Below are positions 8,487 through 18,552 of a stretch of DNA of 47,412 bases, piece after piece (positions within the stretch are counted from its first letter, which is position 1; each line of letters opens with the position of its first letter). Below the pieces are notes generated by a model. It saw nothing but the letters and a program-made list of their open reading frames with translations. It had not been told where the DNA came from and made no database searches. Made by a program: the position numbers and the translations under genes. Source of the stretch: Bacteroidota bacterium (lineage in GTDB: Bacteria; Bacteroidota; Bacteroidia; Chitinophagales; Saprospiraceae); NCBI GenBank assembly GCA_017857395.1, contig JAFMDF010000036.1, positions 1-47,412 on the forward strand, in the 5' to 3' direction.

Positions 8487-9707
8487 TTATAAATCCGCAT
8501 CTCCACGGAAAGCAGAGAAATCAAATAACATAGAGAATCGTAAAGTATTATCTAATGGATTTCTTTGATTCGTAGTTGGTACTAAATAAGAAATATTCAA
8601 TCCAAAAACATTATATTTTAAACCTAAACCAACGGTGAAGTATTTTCTATTTCCTTTAGTAGCATGCTCATAAAAATAACCTGCTCTAATAGCAAATTGC
8701 TTGTCATACCAGTATTCCAAACCAACGGAATACATTAACTCTCTTAACTCTTCTGAGAAACCACCTTGTGCATCACCAAAAGAACCAAAAATACCTGAAA
8801 AATTAGATACTTCCTTATAATCGGGTACGCTATTAGCATTATCATCTGTGCCTGCTGGATCAGGAGTAGGAGCCATCAATTTATTAATGTCCATGGCGAT
8901 GGTTAAGCGATTGAATTCATCAAAATCCAAATCCCAAGCAGCACCAACGCCAAAATTAGCAGGAATAAAATCCTTATTAATAGAGTTCGTATAAGTAATT
9001 TTTGACCCTAGGTTAGTTAATGCAACGCCTAATGTAAGATTAGAAGTGCTATTACTTAATTCTACAGGCGTTGTATAAGTCATAGAAATATCTGCTGCAA
9101 AAGCAGTTCCTGCAGAAATTTGCTCTCCTCCTACTTCTTGCCCTGCGGCTAAGTTAGAGTAAATGAATTTAGCGCCTAAACCAGCGGCAAGTTTATCCCC
9201 TAATTTTCTAGCATAAGAACCATTTAATTCAAATTCATTAGGACGGCCATTACCTAGCGGCATGCCGTTTTCATCTGTAAAAGCAATATCTCCTAAAGAA
9301 AAATATCGTAAACTAAAACCTGCTGCCTGATCTCTATTTTCACCAAATTGATAATAACCGGATAGATAAGCTAAATAAACATCATTTACATTTAAGGCCC
9401 TTAGCCAAGGCGTATAAGTAACGGCGACTCCTCCTTTATCTTCGCCAAAAACCATTTTTGATCCGTTAAAATGCATGGAATTGGCATCTGTTGAAGTTGC
9501 GATTCCAACATCTCCCATTGCAGCAGAACGAGCATCTGGTACAATTCTTAAAAAAGGAACGGCAGTAATAATGGTATTAACACAAGGTTCTCCTAATACC
9601 GTTTCGTACATATTCGTATTAGAATTAAAAAAACATTGTGCCTTGGCTTGTTGAGTCATTCCCAACAGCATTACTATAAATAAAGAACTGAGTAATGATT
9701 TTTTCAT
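8487..9707 (-). CDS. porV: Type IX secretion outer-membrane protein PorV
   Basis: A beta-barrel of the PorV/LptO (FadL-like) family that shuttles cargo with C-terminal sorting domains from the translocon to the PorU attachment complex. I start at the Met at 9707 (MKKSLLSSLFIVMLLG), which gives a clean signal peptide cut after QQAKA; an upstream Met at 9797 adds 30 residues that do not resemble an export signal. Typical segments are TAVPFLRIVPDARSAAMGD, ATSTDANSMHFNGSKM and the C-terminal FGLNISYLVP...LRFSMLFDF. About 406 residues. The gene order porV-porU followed by gldJ is conserved in gliding Bacteroidota. A 365-base gap separates it from porU. Confidence 0.93.
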   Translation of the reverse strand: MKKSLLSSLFIVMLLGMTQQAKAQCFFNSNTNMYETVLGEPCVNTIITAVPFLRIVPDARSAAMGDVGIATSTDANSMHFNGSKMVFGEDKGGVAVTYTPWLRALNVNDVYLAYLSGYYQFGENRDQAAGFSLRYFSLGDIAFTDENGMPLGNGRPNEFELNGSYARKLGDKLAAGLGAKFIYSNLAAGQEVGGEQISAGTAFAADISMTYTTPVELSNSTSNLTLGVALTNLGSKITYTNSINKDFIPANFGVGAAWDLDFDEFNRLTIAMDINKLMAPTPDPAGTDDNANSVPDYKEVSNFSGIFGSFGDAQGGFSEELRELMYSVGLEYWYDKQFAIRAGYFYEHATKGNRKYFTVGLGLKYNVFGLNISYLVPTTNQRNPLDNTLRFSMLFDFSAFRGDADL

Positions 9708-10072
9708 AGCTTCATTGCGTAAAGGGCGAAAAAAAGCCCGAATGTAAGAATTTTTGTGGTCTGAATAATTCATGTTGATTAAAATATGTTGTTGCACTAA
9801 TTTAGTTGCTGCGTCTCCTTAAAAATTATAGAGGAACAATAGCCGAAGATTTGGTAAATCTTTATTTTTTGTGAACCGTTTACGGACGGGATGCCCTAAC
9901 TTCCAATTCGATTATTTTAAAACTACAAATTTGAGGAAATATTGCCAATGTTAAGAAAAACTTAAAGTAGATATTAATCAAAAGTGTAAAACTAGCAAAA
10001 AGAATAGAAAGTTATTAGATTGAGTTATTAAAGGTTGTATATATAGCATAACGATTAATAATTTATCGTAAC
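9708..10072. other. porU-porV intergenic region
   Basis: About 365 bases without a gene between two minus-strand genes, probably the porV leader and promoter. It contains a small perfect hairpin AAGATTT-GGT-AAATCTT (9846-9862) followed on the plus strand by a T-run, but no plus-strand gene precedes it. No clear TAnnTTTG element was found. Confidence 0.4.
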
Positions 10073-13000
10073 CTATTTCAAAATAACCAATTTTTGAAAA
10101 TCGCTATTAATCGTTTTTCCTATCCCATTATTAGTAGAAGGACGAACACTTACTTTATATACATAAGTGCCTCTGGCTAAATTTCCACCATACTCATCTT
10201 TTCCATCCCAATTGATGTCGCTTACTCGATTGCCATCACTAATAGCTTGGGCATCAAGTGTTTTTACTAAACGACCAGAAATGGTAAAAATACGTACTTG
10301 TACTTCCATCGCTTGCCCTGGACTGAGATTATGTAAAAATTGGAATTGAGTTGAGGTGGTAAAAGGGTTAGGGTAGTTCAAAACTCGTTCCAAAGCTGCA
10401 TCTTCTGACTCTGCTACTAAAAATTCTGTGATTCCTTCGGAAGAATTATTAAAAACATCCCATGCTTTTACTTTTATTTGATGTAGGCCTAGCTCTAAAT
10501 CACTCAATGGAAATCGAACGATTCCACTAGTATGGTCATCTTGTGCCGCTTCGTAAAATTCGTTTAATAATAAAGTATTTTGGGTATTATTATCTACAAC
10601 CGCAGTCAAATCATGTCCAATACTCGTACCAGAAACATTAATACCATTTTCATCAGATAATAAAACGAGTAGTGTTGGACTAGGATTAGTTGTACCTCCA
10701 AAAACAAAAGTTGAGTCATTCATAAAGACTTCTACTTGTGGGCCTTCATTATCGACTACTGCATCTGCTTTTGTCCCGCCAATAATTACATTATTATAAA
10801 AACCAGCAGCGTCTACTGTTCCATTTTCAGCGTAGTAACTGATTTTTCCAAAACCGTATTCGTAATTAATATCTTTGGGTATTACAAAAGTGAATTTAAA
10901 TTGCCCATTTGTCACACTAGCTGTTCCTTTGAACAATACATTTTTTTGAATATCAAAAGGTAAAATTCGGCTACCGCTATCATTTCCTAAATTAGAAACC
11001 GTCACTTTTTTGTCAAAAACAGTTGGAAATATTTTTCCATTAAAAGAAGTCATTGGATTGCCTGTAGCATCTGCTACAAACCCTTCAACGGTTACTTTTT
11101 CTAAAGCTTGTAATGTATCTGCTACCGTTGGATTAATTGGTTTCGCATTAATTTTAGTGGTTATAATATCGAACTTTGGTATGGCTAACTGCATAGATGG
11201 GTCTCCTATCAAAGTAAATTTCCTAGCGTTAATATTTGTTGTATCAGCAGAATTACTATTTTTTCCCAATCGCATAATTTCACCGATTGGTGGATGTACA
11301 CCATCAACTTTCTCATAAATTTGGTCAAAAACAGCTCTGGTTAACCGTTCATTTTGCGAAGAATAAACGGCTCGAACCGTTGTAAATAATCCAATTGCGC
11401 CTCCATTGGGATTTAAAAGCGCTTCTTCGCCAGCCGTAACAAATTTGGCATCATCATAACCAGTAAAGGAACAAGTAGCGGTCACTAATAAAGGTAATTT
11501 GTCAAAGTTGGTCCAACTTAAAATATCATTGATTTGTAAGACTCTTTCTTGCGTCCAACCTTTTGAACCGCCATGCCCTAAGTAATTTAAAACGAGTATT
11601 CCTTTAAAAATTTCATTATTTAAAGCTTCGTTAGCGGCAGGATACCGTTCTCCTCCAGGTGTCGTTATTTGCTGAAAAGCATCTAAAAATATTTTATTGA
11701 CATTATAGACATCATATAAAGTATCTACTTTAGTAGCAACTCCATTGGCTTGTCGTTGGTGAATACTGCTATCTTCATCATCCGCCATGAAAGTTTGATT
11801 CAAGCGCCAATTGCCTAATGTCTTGGGATTCGTTTCATAATTAATTATTTTCCGAATAACCGCTTGAGCTTCTCCACTAGTTTTCGCGGGGATTCGACCA
11901 ACGGCTATATCCAATGCACCTCTTAACGTAGCGCCTTCGTTATTACTTAATAAGGCATAGAAATCATCCGTTGGAAATCCTTCAATGGGTTGTAACGATT
12001 CATCCGTTTCATAAGCAGGAATAAAACTAGAAGGGTTATCTAATCGCTTAATATTTTTATAATCGAAAGAGCCATCTCCTAGGAGTAATAAATAATTAAA
12101 TTTTGGGGAACGGTCCGCCACCATTTTTACAAAGTCTCGAATAGCTGAAGGGTCTACTCGTCCGCTAGAGAATTCATTATAAATATCGTCTACCAAAACA
12201 GTACTAACTTCAAAACCATTATAATTTCGACGATGTTCTGCTAATTGCAAGGCTGCACTTTCAAATTCAGCGTGATAAATAATTAATAAATCTGCAGATT
12301 GAATTTCGTGAATATTTTGATTGGCTATAAGACCAATAGCAGTAGGCGTTTCAAAAGTACTGTTTGTTTCGAAGGCAATAAATGCTCTTAAAGAACTCGT
12401 GTTTATACCAAAAGAAGCAGTACTGCCACTTAAATCAAATTGCTGATTGGTAGGAATGATTGGGTCAGAAATATCCCAGATAGTCACATTATTAGAAAAG
12501 TTGGACAACTCAAAAGTACTTGTTGGGAAATTTAAAGTTTTGGGATCTCTAAAAGCCATTTGATTACCAGAAAAAACTAGACTCCTGCGTACATTTAATT
12601 GAATAAAATCTAACCAACCCGTACTGCTTGCGGATTGTGGATATTCAATGGTTACTGGTAGATTTTCTGATGTTGGTATGAAATCTTCATTAATATTGCC
12701 AATATGTGCATAGTCATCTTCCACATCTCCAGTATTGGTTCGGCGAATCGTAGCAGAAAATGGATTGCCACTAACGGTAGCACTAAAAGAAGTGGCAGAA
12801 CTACTTCTGCCTGCGAAAGTAGCTTTTATATTGCCAGGCTCAGTTGTAATAATATTTGGAAAGGAAAAATCAGAGTAAGTTCTTTCTCGGATGGTTTCAA
12901 ATAAATCTCCGTACCAATCTTTCCCTGTTCCTTGACCTTGAGAAAAATTATCCAATAAGTTAATTAATTCTTCTTCTACCCGAGCATAATCCGTAAAAGC

Positions 13001-13915
13001 ATTGGTCGTATAATCGGTAGTAGTTAAAGAATTTTGATTGCTAATTCGCTTTCCTTGACCTGCGCTAATTTTTATAAAATAATAATTATTAACATCATAA
13101 ATATTGGTCTCTTGGTTAAATAAGGCTTCGGTTGCGCTATATCTCCATTTATTAGCACCTTCTCCATAAAATAAAATATAATCTCCACTATCAAATTGAC
13201 CATCTCCTTCTCCAATCACTTCTATGGCATTCTCTTGTAAATCGTCGTATCTGAAATCGGCAATCGTTCTTGGTAGAATACCTCCACCATTTCCATATAT
13301 TTTTATTGTAGTAGGATCAATATTATCAATATCAATTTTTAACGTTTCTTTTAAAAAATTATAATCTATTTTTTGGATACCTGTTTTAGAGACTGCTATT
13401 TTATAAATCGTTCCATCTTTTAAAATTGAATTAAAAGCATGTTCGGTATTTCTTGCCGTCGCTTGTAATGGGGCGGGCGAAAAATCAATCTTTAACTCAA
13501 AAGAAACTAATTTTTCGTAGCGATTTCCTTTTTTGATAATCGGAATAAAAAATACTTTGCCATAATATTGGTTGCGATCCAATTCTACGGCTGTCCCGAT
13601 TTGAATGGTTTCTTGTAGATATTTATCTTCTGGTACGGCTAATTTATCGAATGGCTCAAATTGTGCATTGACGACAGTTACCTTTATGTCGCTATTATTT
13701 CCTAATTGAAATCTTTCAGAAAAAACAGGCAATGTTGGATGTTTCGGATTGGAATAACTATCCTCGAAAGTCCAAATTTGTTTTTCAAAATTTCCTGTTG
13801 GATTATGGATAATTGGCTCCGTTTCCCAGTTCAACTGTTTTTGGATAGTTATAGGACGCTGTGCCCAAAGAGTAATGGAAAAAATTAAGCAGAGGGATAT
13901 AGTAAAAATTCTCAT
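10073..13915 (-). CDS. porU: Type IX secretion sortase PorU
   Basis: A gingipain-family (C25) cysteine protease that removes C-terminal sorting domains from type IX cargo and attaches the cargo to the cell surface. About 1280 residues from the Met at 13915 (MRIFTISLCLIFSITLWAQ, a good signal peptide); an in-frame Met at 13993 adds 26 residues before it. The gingipain-like domain spans about residues 540-910, with the catalytic His in NYLGHGGSKG (about 780) and the Cys in TATCSFTGYDD (about 814). The C-terminus (NYPNPFTTSTQF, FTISGRLVKTL, GTYVYKVSV) is the FlgD-like/sorting-domain-like module that PorU keeps. It lies next to porV, its partner in the attachment complex. Confidence 0.94.
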   Translation of the reverse strand: MRIFTISLCLIFSITLWAQRPITIQKQLNWETEPIIHNPTGNFEKQIWTFEDSYSNPKHPTLPVFSERFQLGNNSDIKVTVVNAQFEPFDKLAVPEDKYLQETIQIGTAVELDRNQYYGKVFFIPIIKKGNRYEKLVSFELKIDFSPAPLQATARNTEHAFNSILKDGTIYKIAVSKTGIQKIDYNFLKETLKIDIDNIDPTTIKIYGNGGGILPRTIADFRYDDLQENAIEVIGEGDGQFDSGDYILFYGEGANKWRYSATEALFNQETNIYDVNNYYFIKISAGQGKRISNQNSLTTTDYTTNAFTDYARVEEELINLLDNFSQGQGTGKDWYGDLFETIRERTYSDFSFPNIITTEPGNIKATFAGRSSSATSFSATVSGNPFSATIRRTNTGDVEDDYAHIGNINEDFIPTSENLPVTIEYPQSASSTGWLDFIQLNVRRSLVFSGNQMAFRDPKTLNFPTSTFELSNFSNNVTIWDISDPIIPTNQQFDLSGSTASFGINTSSLRAFIAFETNSTFETPTAIGLIANQNIHEIQSADLLIIYHAEFESAALQLAEHRRNYNGFEVSTVLVDDIYNEFSSGRVDPSAIRDFVKMVADRSPKFNYLLLLGDGSFDYKNIKRLDNPSSFIPAYETDESLQPIEGFPTDDFYALLSNNEGATLRGALDIAVGRIPAKTSGEAQAVIRKIINYETNPKTLGNWRLNQTFMADDEDSSIHQRQANGVATKVDTLYDVYNVNKIFLDAFQQITTPGGERYPAANEALNNEIFKGILVLNYLGHGGSKGWTQERVLQINDILSWTNFDKLPLLVTATCSFTGYDDAKFVTAGEEALLNPNGGAIGLFTTVRAVYSSQNERLTRAVFDQIYEKVDGVHPPIGEIMRLGKNSNSADTTNINARKFTLIGDPSMQLAIPKFDIITTKINAKPINPTVADTLQALEKVTVEGFVADATGNPMTSFNGKIFPTVFDKKVTVSNLGNDSGSRILPFDIQKNVLFKGTASVTNGQFKFTFVIPKDINYEYGFGKISYYAENGTVDAAGFYNNVIIGGTKADAVVDNEGPQVEVFMNDSTFVFGGTTNPSPTLLVLLSDENGINVSGTSIGHDLTAVVDNNTQNTLLLNEFYEAAQDDHTSGIVRFPLSDLELGLHQIKVKAWDVFNNSSEGITEFLVAESEDAALERVLNYPNPFTTSTQFQFLHNLSPGQAMEVQVRIFTISGRLVKTLDAQAISDGNRVSDINWDGKDEYGGNLARGTYVYKVSVRPSTNNGIGKTINSDFQKLVILK

Positions 13916-14199
13916 AAAGACAATTTTGAAGTCACTAAATTGGTCAATGTTTAAAACAAACTTGATACGTATAAGAAACGCTAATTGAATCAAGCTATTG
14001 TTAATAAAAAGTTCGATAAAAGTTAAAATTGTTTCTTTTTAGCGTCTGGTAGTTAGCATAATCGTTTCATTTTAAAATAAAATAATTGCATTTTGCATTT
14101 GAATGTTTATTTTGTAGCTTGTAACGATTATTTAAGGTCTAATAGTGAGTAGACAAAGTTAACTCAATTTTTTTTGGTAATAACTTTAATCATCAGTCA

Positions 14200-15204
14200 A
14201 TGCTAAGACAGATACTTCTTTTTTTAGGCATTACTTTTTTACTTTCGATAAATGAGGTAAGAGGACAAGACCCTATTTTTTCTCAATTTTATGCGGCACC
14301 ATTACAGTTAAATCCTGCTTTTGCGGGGAATACTTATGCCCCATTCATTGCAGTAAATTACAGGAATCAATGGTCTGGGTTTAATAATTTTAAGACTTAT
14401 ACCACCTATGCCGCTTCATTTAGTCAATTTGTGGAAGGCTTAAATAGTGGTATTGGATTGATGATTCAATCAGATAACGCGGGTGATGGTATTTATAAAA
14501 ATACGAGAGTTAGTGCTATTTATAGTTATAAAGTACAAGTGAATCGAGACTTTGCTATTAAATTTGGGATAGAAGGAACCGCAGTACAGAATAGATTAGA
14601 TTGGAACAAGTTAGTTTTTCCAGACCAAATAGATCCAACTGGTGAAATTAATTTTCCAAGCAATGAAGTTGCGCCTAATAATTTGAACAAAAACTATGTA
14701 GACTTATCAACAGGTTTTTTAGCTTATAGCAAATTATTTTATGGAGGCGTGACAATTAAACATTTGAATACCCCTGATGAAAGCTTATTAGCTATTAATA
14801 GCAACATCAATAGTGGATTGCCCGTTAGGTTGTCTGTACATGGTGGAGCGCAATTTCCATTATTTGCAGATAATAGAGGTCAATCAACCTCTTTTATTGC
14901 GCCTAATATTATGTATGTCAGACAAGGAGATTTTGGACAAATAAATGCTGGGGCTTATTTCGGCTTTGGTTCGTTTTTTGCAGGAGGTTGGTATAGGCAT
15001 GCATTCACTAATCCAGATGCAATGATTGGTTTAGTTGGATTTCAGAAAGGAGCGATGAAATTTGGGTATAGTTATGATTTTACTGTTTCTGGATTAACGG
15101 CAGGAACAACAGGAGGTACCCATGAATTTTCTTTTATTATCAATTTAGATCACAATCGACCTCGTAAAAAAGATTATAACGATTGTTTTGAAATATTTAG
15201 GTAA
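14200..15204 (+). CDS. PorP/SprF-family type IX outer-membrane protein
   Basis: A 334-residue outer-membrane barrel of the PorP/SprF family. The signature QDPIFSQFYAAPLQLNPAFAG follows a signal peptide that ends near EVRGQ. The body has alternating barrel strands (GIGLMIQSDNAGDG, NINSGLPVRLSVHGG) and ends in FSFIINLDHNR. Family members pair with type B cargo or serve gliding. It is divergent from porU and upstream of gldJ, which supports a type IX role. Bacteroidota carry many paralogues, so I cannot say whether this is PorP or SprF proper. The stop is a tandem TAA TAA. Confidence 0.87.
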   Translation: MLRQILLFLGITFLLSINEVRGQDPIFSQFYAAPLQLNPAFAGNTYAPFIAVNYRNQWSGFNNFKTYTTYAASFSQFVEGLNSGIGLMIQSDNAGDGIYKNTRVSAIYSYKVQVNRDFAIKFGIEGTAVQNRLDWNKLVFPDQIDPTGEINFPSNEVAPNNLNKNYVDLSTGFLAYSKLFYGGVTIKHLNTPDESLLAINSNINSGLPVRLSVHGGAQFPLFADNRGQSTSFIAPNIMYVRQGDFGQINAGAYFGFGSFFAGGWYRHAFTNPDAMIGLVGFQKGAMKFGYSYDFTVSGLTAGTTGGTHEFSFIINLDHNRPRKKDYNDCFEIFR

Positions 15205-15514
15205 TAAGGATAGCAAGAGAACCTATTAACTAGTTATCTAAATGCTAAACTTCCCCCAATAAATTTTGCAAAATACCATTCATATCTAAAAGAGATATTC
15301 TCCAAATTGAATTTTATCAATACTTTTGCAAACTGCTTTACAAAATAGCTGATGGAATGCATAAGAAAATCAAATCTTTTCCGTTAGTATTTTTGTGACA
15401 AGTTGATTTATAAGAAATCGACTTTATTTTAAATTGAATTTTTTATCTTTTGACGAAAGAATCAACTACTTAGCATTTAGATTATTCGTCAATATATCAT
15501 CAAATAGAACGTCA
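15205..15514. promoter_or_regulatory. gldJ leader with two candidate -7 elements
   Basis: About 310 bases without a gene. Two matches to TAnnTTTG are TACTTTTG (15321-15328) and TATTTTTG (15388-15395), 187 and 120 bases before the gldJ ATG. Neither has a convincing -33 element at the usual distance. Confidence 0.35.
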
Positions 15515-17017
15515 ATGAATAGGCTGCTAAAACTAAGCGTATCACTTTTGGTCTTCACTGCCTTACTTACTGCCTGTGGCAAAAAAGAAAAGTCAGCTAC
15601 AACTGGTTGGAATTATAATGACCAAAAATCAGGTGGATTTGAGAAACTAAATTATGAAGGACAGGTAACTGGTCCCAATTTGGTATTAGTGGAAGGAGGA
15701 ACTTTCACGATGGGACAAACCGACCAAGATGTCACTTTTGAATGGAATAACGTACCAAGAAGAGTTACGGTTAATTCTTTTTACATGGATGAAACGGAAG
15801 TTAGAAATATTGACTACCGAGAATATTTATATTGGTTAGATCGTGTTTATGGTGAATCTTACCCAGAAGTATTGAAGAAGGCAGAACCAGACCAATTAGT
15901 TTGGAGAGATGAATTGTCTTTTAACGAACCAATGGTGGAAAATTATTTCCGTCACCCTTCTTATGATGATTATCCAGTAGTTGGGGTAACTTGGGAACAA
16001 GCGAATGAGTTTTGTTACTGGAGAACCAATCGTGTGAATGAAATGATTTTAACAGCCAAAGGAATTTTAAACCAAAACCCAGAACAAAAGGATGAAGATA
16101 GTTTTGATACGGGTTCTTACCTTGCTGGACAATATCAAGGAGATGTTCGTAAAAACAAAAAAGATTTAAAAACAGGTGGAGAAAGAGCGGTTAGATATGA
16201 AGATGGTATTTTATTACCTTCTTACCGTCTACCAACAGAAGCCGAATGGGAATATGCTGCTTTGGCTTTAAAAGGAAATATGGCATCTGAAAAAGATGAA
16301 AGAATTACCACTTTTAGAATTTACCCATGGGATGGTAATACCGTTCGTTACCAAAAAAGAGATAAATACCAAGGGGAGATTTTAGCTAACTTTAAAAGAG
16401 GCGGTGGTGATTACATGGGTGTTGCGGGTAACTTAAATGATGAATCTGCTTTCCCTGCTCCAGTAAGACAGTATTTACCAAACGATTTTGGTTTATATAA
16501 TATGGCTGGTAATGTAAGTGAATGGGTATTAGATTTATACAGACCAATGACTTCTAAAGACCTTAGAGATGGAGACAATCACGATTTGAACCCATTTAGA
16601 GGAAATTCTTTTAAGACACTGGAATTAGATCAAGATGGTGCGGCTGTTGAAAAAGATAGTTTAGGTCGATTGAGATATAGAGCAGAAGAAGATGATGAAG
16701 TAGCTAATAGAGAAAACTATAAAAGAGGCCAAGTTTTCAACTACTTAGATGGTGATAAAGAATCAGAAGTATTCTATTCTTACGGAAAAACAACTTTAAT
16801 TAGTGATAAGGCTAGAGTTGTAAAAGGCGGCTCTTGGGCAGATAGAGCATATTGGTTGTCTCCAGGTGCTAGAAGATTTAAGGAAGAAGATAGAGGAGAT
16901 AGAACGATTGGATTCCGTTGTGCGATGACTAGAAATGGTGGACCAACAGGGAATGAAGACAATGCTGGAAAGAGCTTTAAATCTAAGAAAAAGAAAAGTA
17001 AGAGAAGATTTAAATAA
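15515..17017 (+). CDS. gldJ: Gliding-motility lipoprotein GldJ
   Basis: A lipoprotein with a formylglycine-generating-enzyme/SUMF1-like fold, required for gliding and for stability of type IX components. The start at 15515 (MNRLLKLSVSLLVFT) gives a lipoprotein signal with lipobox LLTAC, Cys about residue 21; the in-frame ATG at 15434 would bury it. SUMF1 signatures run from LVEGGTFTMGQT through DETEVRNIDYREYLYWLD, YPVVGVTWEQANEFCYW, RLPTEAEWEYAA, YNMAGNVSEWV and VVKGGSWADR to GFRCAMTRN. It ends in a very basic tail (KSFKSKKKKSKRRFK). About 500 residues. Position beside porU/porV and before murF matches other gliding Bacteroidota. Confidence 0.92.
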   Translation: MNRLLKLSVSLLVFTALLTACGKKEKSATTGWNYNDQKSGGFEKLNYEGQVTGPNLVLVEGGTFTMGQTDQDVTFEWNNVPRRVTVNSFYMDETEVRNIDYREYLYWLDRVYGESYPEVLKKAEPDQLVWRDELSFNEPMVENYFRHPSYDDYPVVGVTWEQANEFCYWRTNRVNEMILTAKGILNQNPEQKDEDSFDTGSYLAGQYQGDVRKNKKDLKTGGERAVRYEDGILLPSYRLPTEAEWEYAALALKGNMASEKDERITTFRIYPWDGNTVRYQKRDKYQGEILANFKRGGGDYMGVAGNLNDESAFPAPVRQYLPNDFGLYNMAGNVSEWVLDLYRPMTSKDLRDGDNHDLNPFRGNSFKTLELDQDGAAVEKDSLGRLRYRAEEDDEVANRENYKRGQVFNYLDGDKESEVFYSYGKTTLISDKARVVKGGSWADRAYWLSPGARRFKEEDRGDRTIGFRCAMTRNGGPTGNEDNAGKSFKSKKKKSKRRFK

Positions 17018-17044
17018 TTAATAATCTGTGCTTATTTTAAAAAT

Positions 17045-17083
17045 AAAAAGCCTTTGTGTAGTAATTACGCAAAGGCTTTTTTA
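17045..17083 (+). terminator. Intrinsic terminator after gldJ
   Basis: Inverted repeat AAAAAGCCTTTG (17045-17056) and CAAAGGCTTTTTT (17070-17082) with a 13-base loop and a terminal T-run. It separates gldJ from murF, so murF probably has its own promoter or depends on read-through. Confidence 0.85.
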
Positions 17084-17163
17084 TTTTGGCGCTTTTCAAA
17101 AATGTAGATTTTTTGAGACTTATATTTTAATATATAACTTTCATTCTTACACGTACTTTAGAT

Positions 17164-18462
17164 ATGACTATAACGGCACTTTATAATATATTTTTAGACC
17201 ATCCCGTTGTTTGTACAGACACTAGGAAAATTGAGGATGGCTGCCTTTTTTTTGCTTTAAAAGGAGCAAATTTTGATGGAAATAAATTTGCTCAACAAGC
17301 TATTGAAGAAGGAGCAGCATACGCGATTATAGATGATAAAACGATAGCAAAACAAGAGCGATTAATTCTAGTAGAAGATGTATTGACTACTTTGCAAGCA
17401 TTGGCGAATTACCATAGAAAACAGTTTGAAATTCCTGTAATAGGGATAACTGGAACGAATGGGAAAACGACCACTAAAGAATTAATAAGTACTGTTTTGG
17501 CAAGCAACTATACTATTCATTTTACCAAAGGAAATTTTAATAATCATATTGGTGTACCGTTGACGCTTTTATCAATGCCAGCAAATACGGAAGTGGCTGT
17601 CATAGAAATGGGGGCTAATCATGTAGGAGAAATTGATTTTTTATGCCGAATTGTGGAACCAACACATGGTTTAATTACCAATGTAGGAGAAGCTCATTTG
17701 GAAGGTTTTGGTAGTTTTGAGGGAGTAAAAAAGGCTAAAGGAGAGCTTTATAGATATTTAGAAGAAAATAAAAAACTGGCTTTTATCAATAAAAACGAAG
17801 CCCATTTGCAAGAAATGGCGGGCACTAATTTATATAGAGTCCTTTATACTAAAAGCGCTGAACCCAATTTGAAAGTGCCTATTTTTGAAACTAAATTAGT
17901 TGCAGCTAATCCTTTTATCGAAGTTGCCTATTTATCAAAAGAAGGTGTTACTCAATCCATAAAAAGTCAATTAATTGGTTTATACAATTTTAATAATATC
18001 ATGACCGCTATTACTTTAGGTCGATATTTTAAAGTACCGTACGAGAAAATTAAGCAGGCGATAGAAAACTATACACCGACCAATAACCGTTCGCAAATTG
18101 TAGAAAAAAGGACGAATAAATTTTTATTAGATGCCTATAATGCAAATGTGACCAGTATGACGAAAGCGCTCGAAAGTTTTGCTAGTTATGATGACGAAAA
18201 TAAAATTGCCATTTTAGGAGATATGCTAGAGTTAGGGGTTTATAGTAAAGATGCGCATGCAAAAATTATTGAATTAGCGCAAAATTTGGGCATAGAAATA
18301 TGGACGGTTGGAAAAGAATTTAGTCAATTGAAAGCTAAAGGTATTAAGCAATTTGCCAATACGGAGGTCTTAAAAGAATGGTTCTGGCAACAATCTTTTG
18401 AAGACACTTTCTTCTTATTGAAAGGTTCTAGAGGTATTGGTTTGGAAAGGTTATTAAAATAG
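17164..18462 (+). CDS. murF: UDP-N-acetylmuramoyl-tripeptide--D-alanyl-D-alanine ligase
   Basis: A cytoplasmic Mur ligase that adds D-Ala-D-Ala to UDP-MurNAc-tripeptide in peptidoglycan synthesis. 432 residues. The N-terminal domain binds UDP (VCTDTRKIEDGCLFFALKG), the ATP-binding P-loop is GITGTNGKTTTKE (about residues 97-109), the central signatures are FNNHIGVPLTLL and EMGANHVGEIDFL, and the C-terminal domain contains LLDAYNANVTSM and AILGDMLELG. All are typical of MurF rather than MurC/D/E. No other mur genes are adjacent; the gldJ-murF adjacency recurs in other gliding Bacteroidota. The stop is TAG. Confidence 0.94.
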   Translation: MTITALYNIFLDHPVVCTDTRKIEDGCLFFALKGANFDGNKFAQQAIEEGAAYAIIDDKTIAKQERLILVEDVLTTLQALANYHRKQFEIPVIGITGTNGKTTTKELISTVLASNYTIHFTKGNFNNHIGVPLTLLSMPANTEVAVIEMGANHVGEIDFLCRIVEPTHGLITNVGEAHLEGFGSFEGVKKAKGELYRYLEENKKLAFINKNEAHLQEMAGTNLYRVLYTKSAEPNLKVPIFETKLVAANPFIEVAYLSKEGVTQSIKSQLIGLYNFNNIMTAITLGRYFKVPYEKIKQAIENYTPTNNRSQIVEKRTNKFLLDAYNANVTSMTKALESFASYDDENKIAILGDMLELGVYSKDAHAKIIELAQNLGIEIWTVGKEFSQLKAKGIKQFANTEVLKEWFWQQSFEDTFFLLKGSRGIGLERLLK

Positions 18463-18552
18463 ATAAGAAGACTTAGGCAGTGAACTCTGATTTTCAATAC
18501 CAAATTTTTGCAAAAATACAGTTATTTGAATAGTCTCGATATTTACCTGTTA

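Noticed and set aside
9846-9870. Terminator-like hairpin on the plus strand between porU and porV
   Set aside because: A 7-bp stem with a 3-base loop and T-run, but no plus-strand gene lies upstream, so it is more likely a chance or leader structure.
10320-10400. C-terminal FlgD/sorting-like module in PorU taken as evidence that PorU is cargo
   Set aside because: PorU is known to keep this domain as part of the attachment machinery, so it is not read as ordinary cargo.
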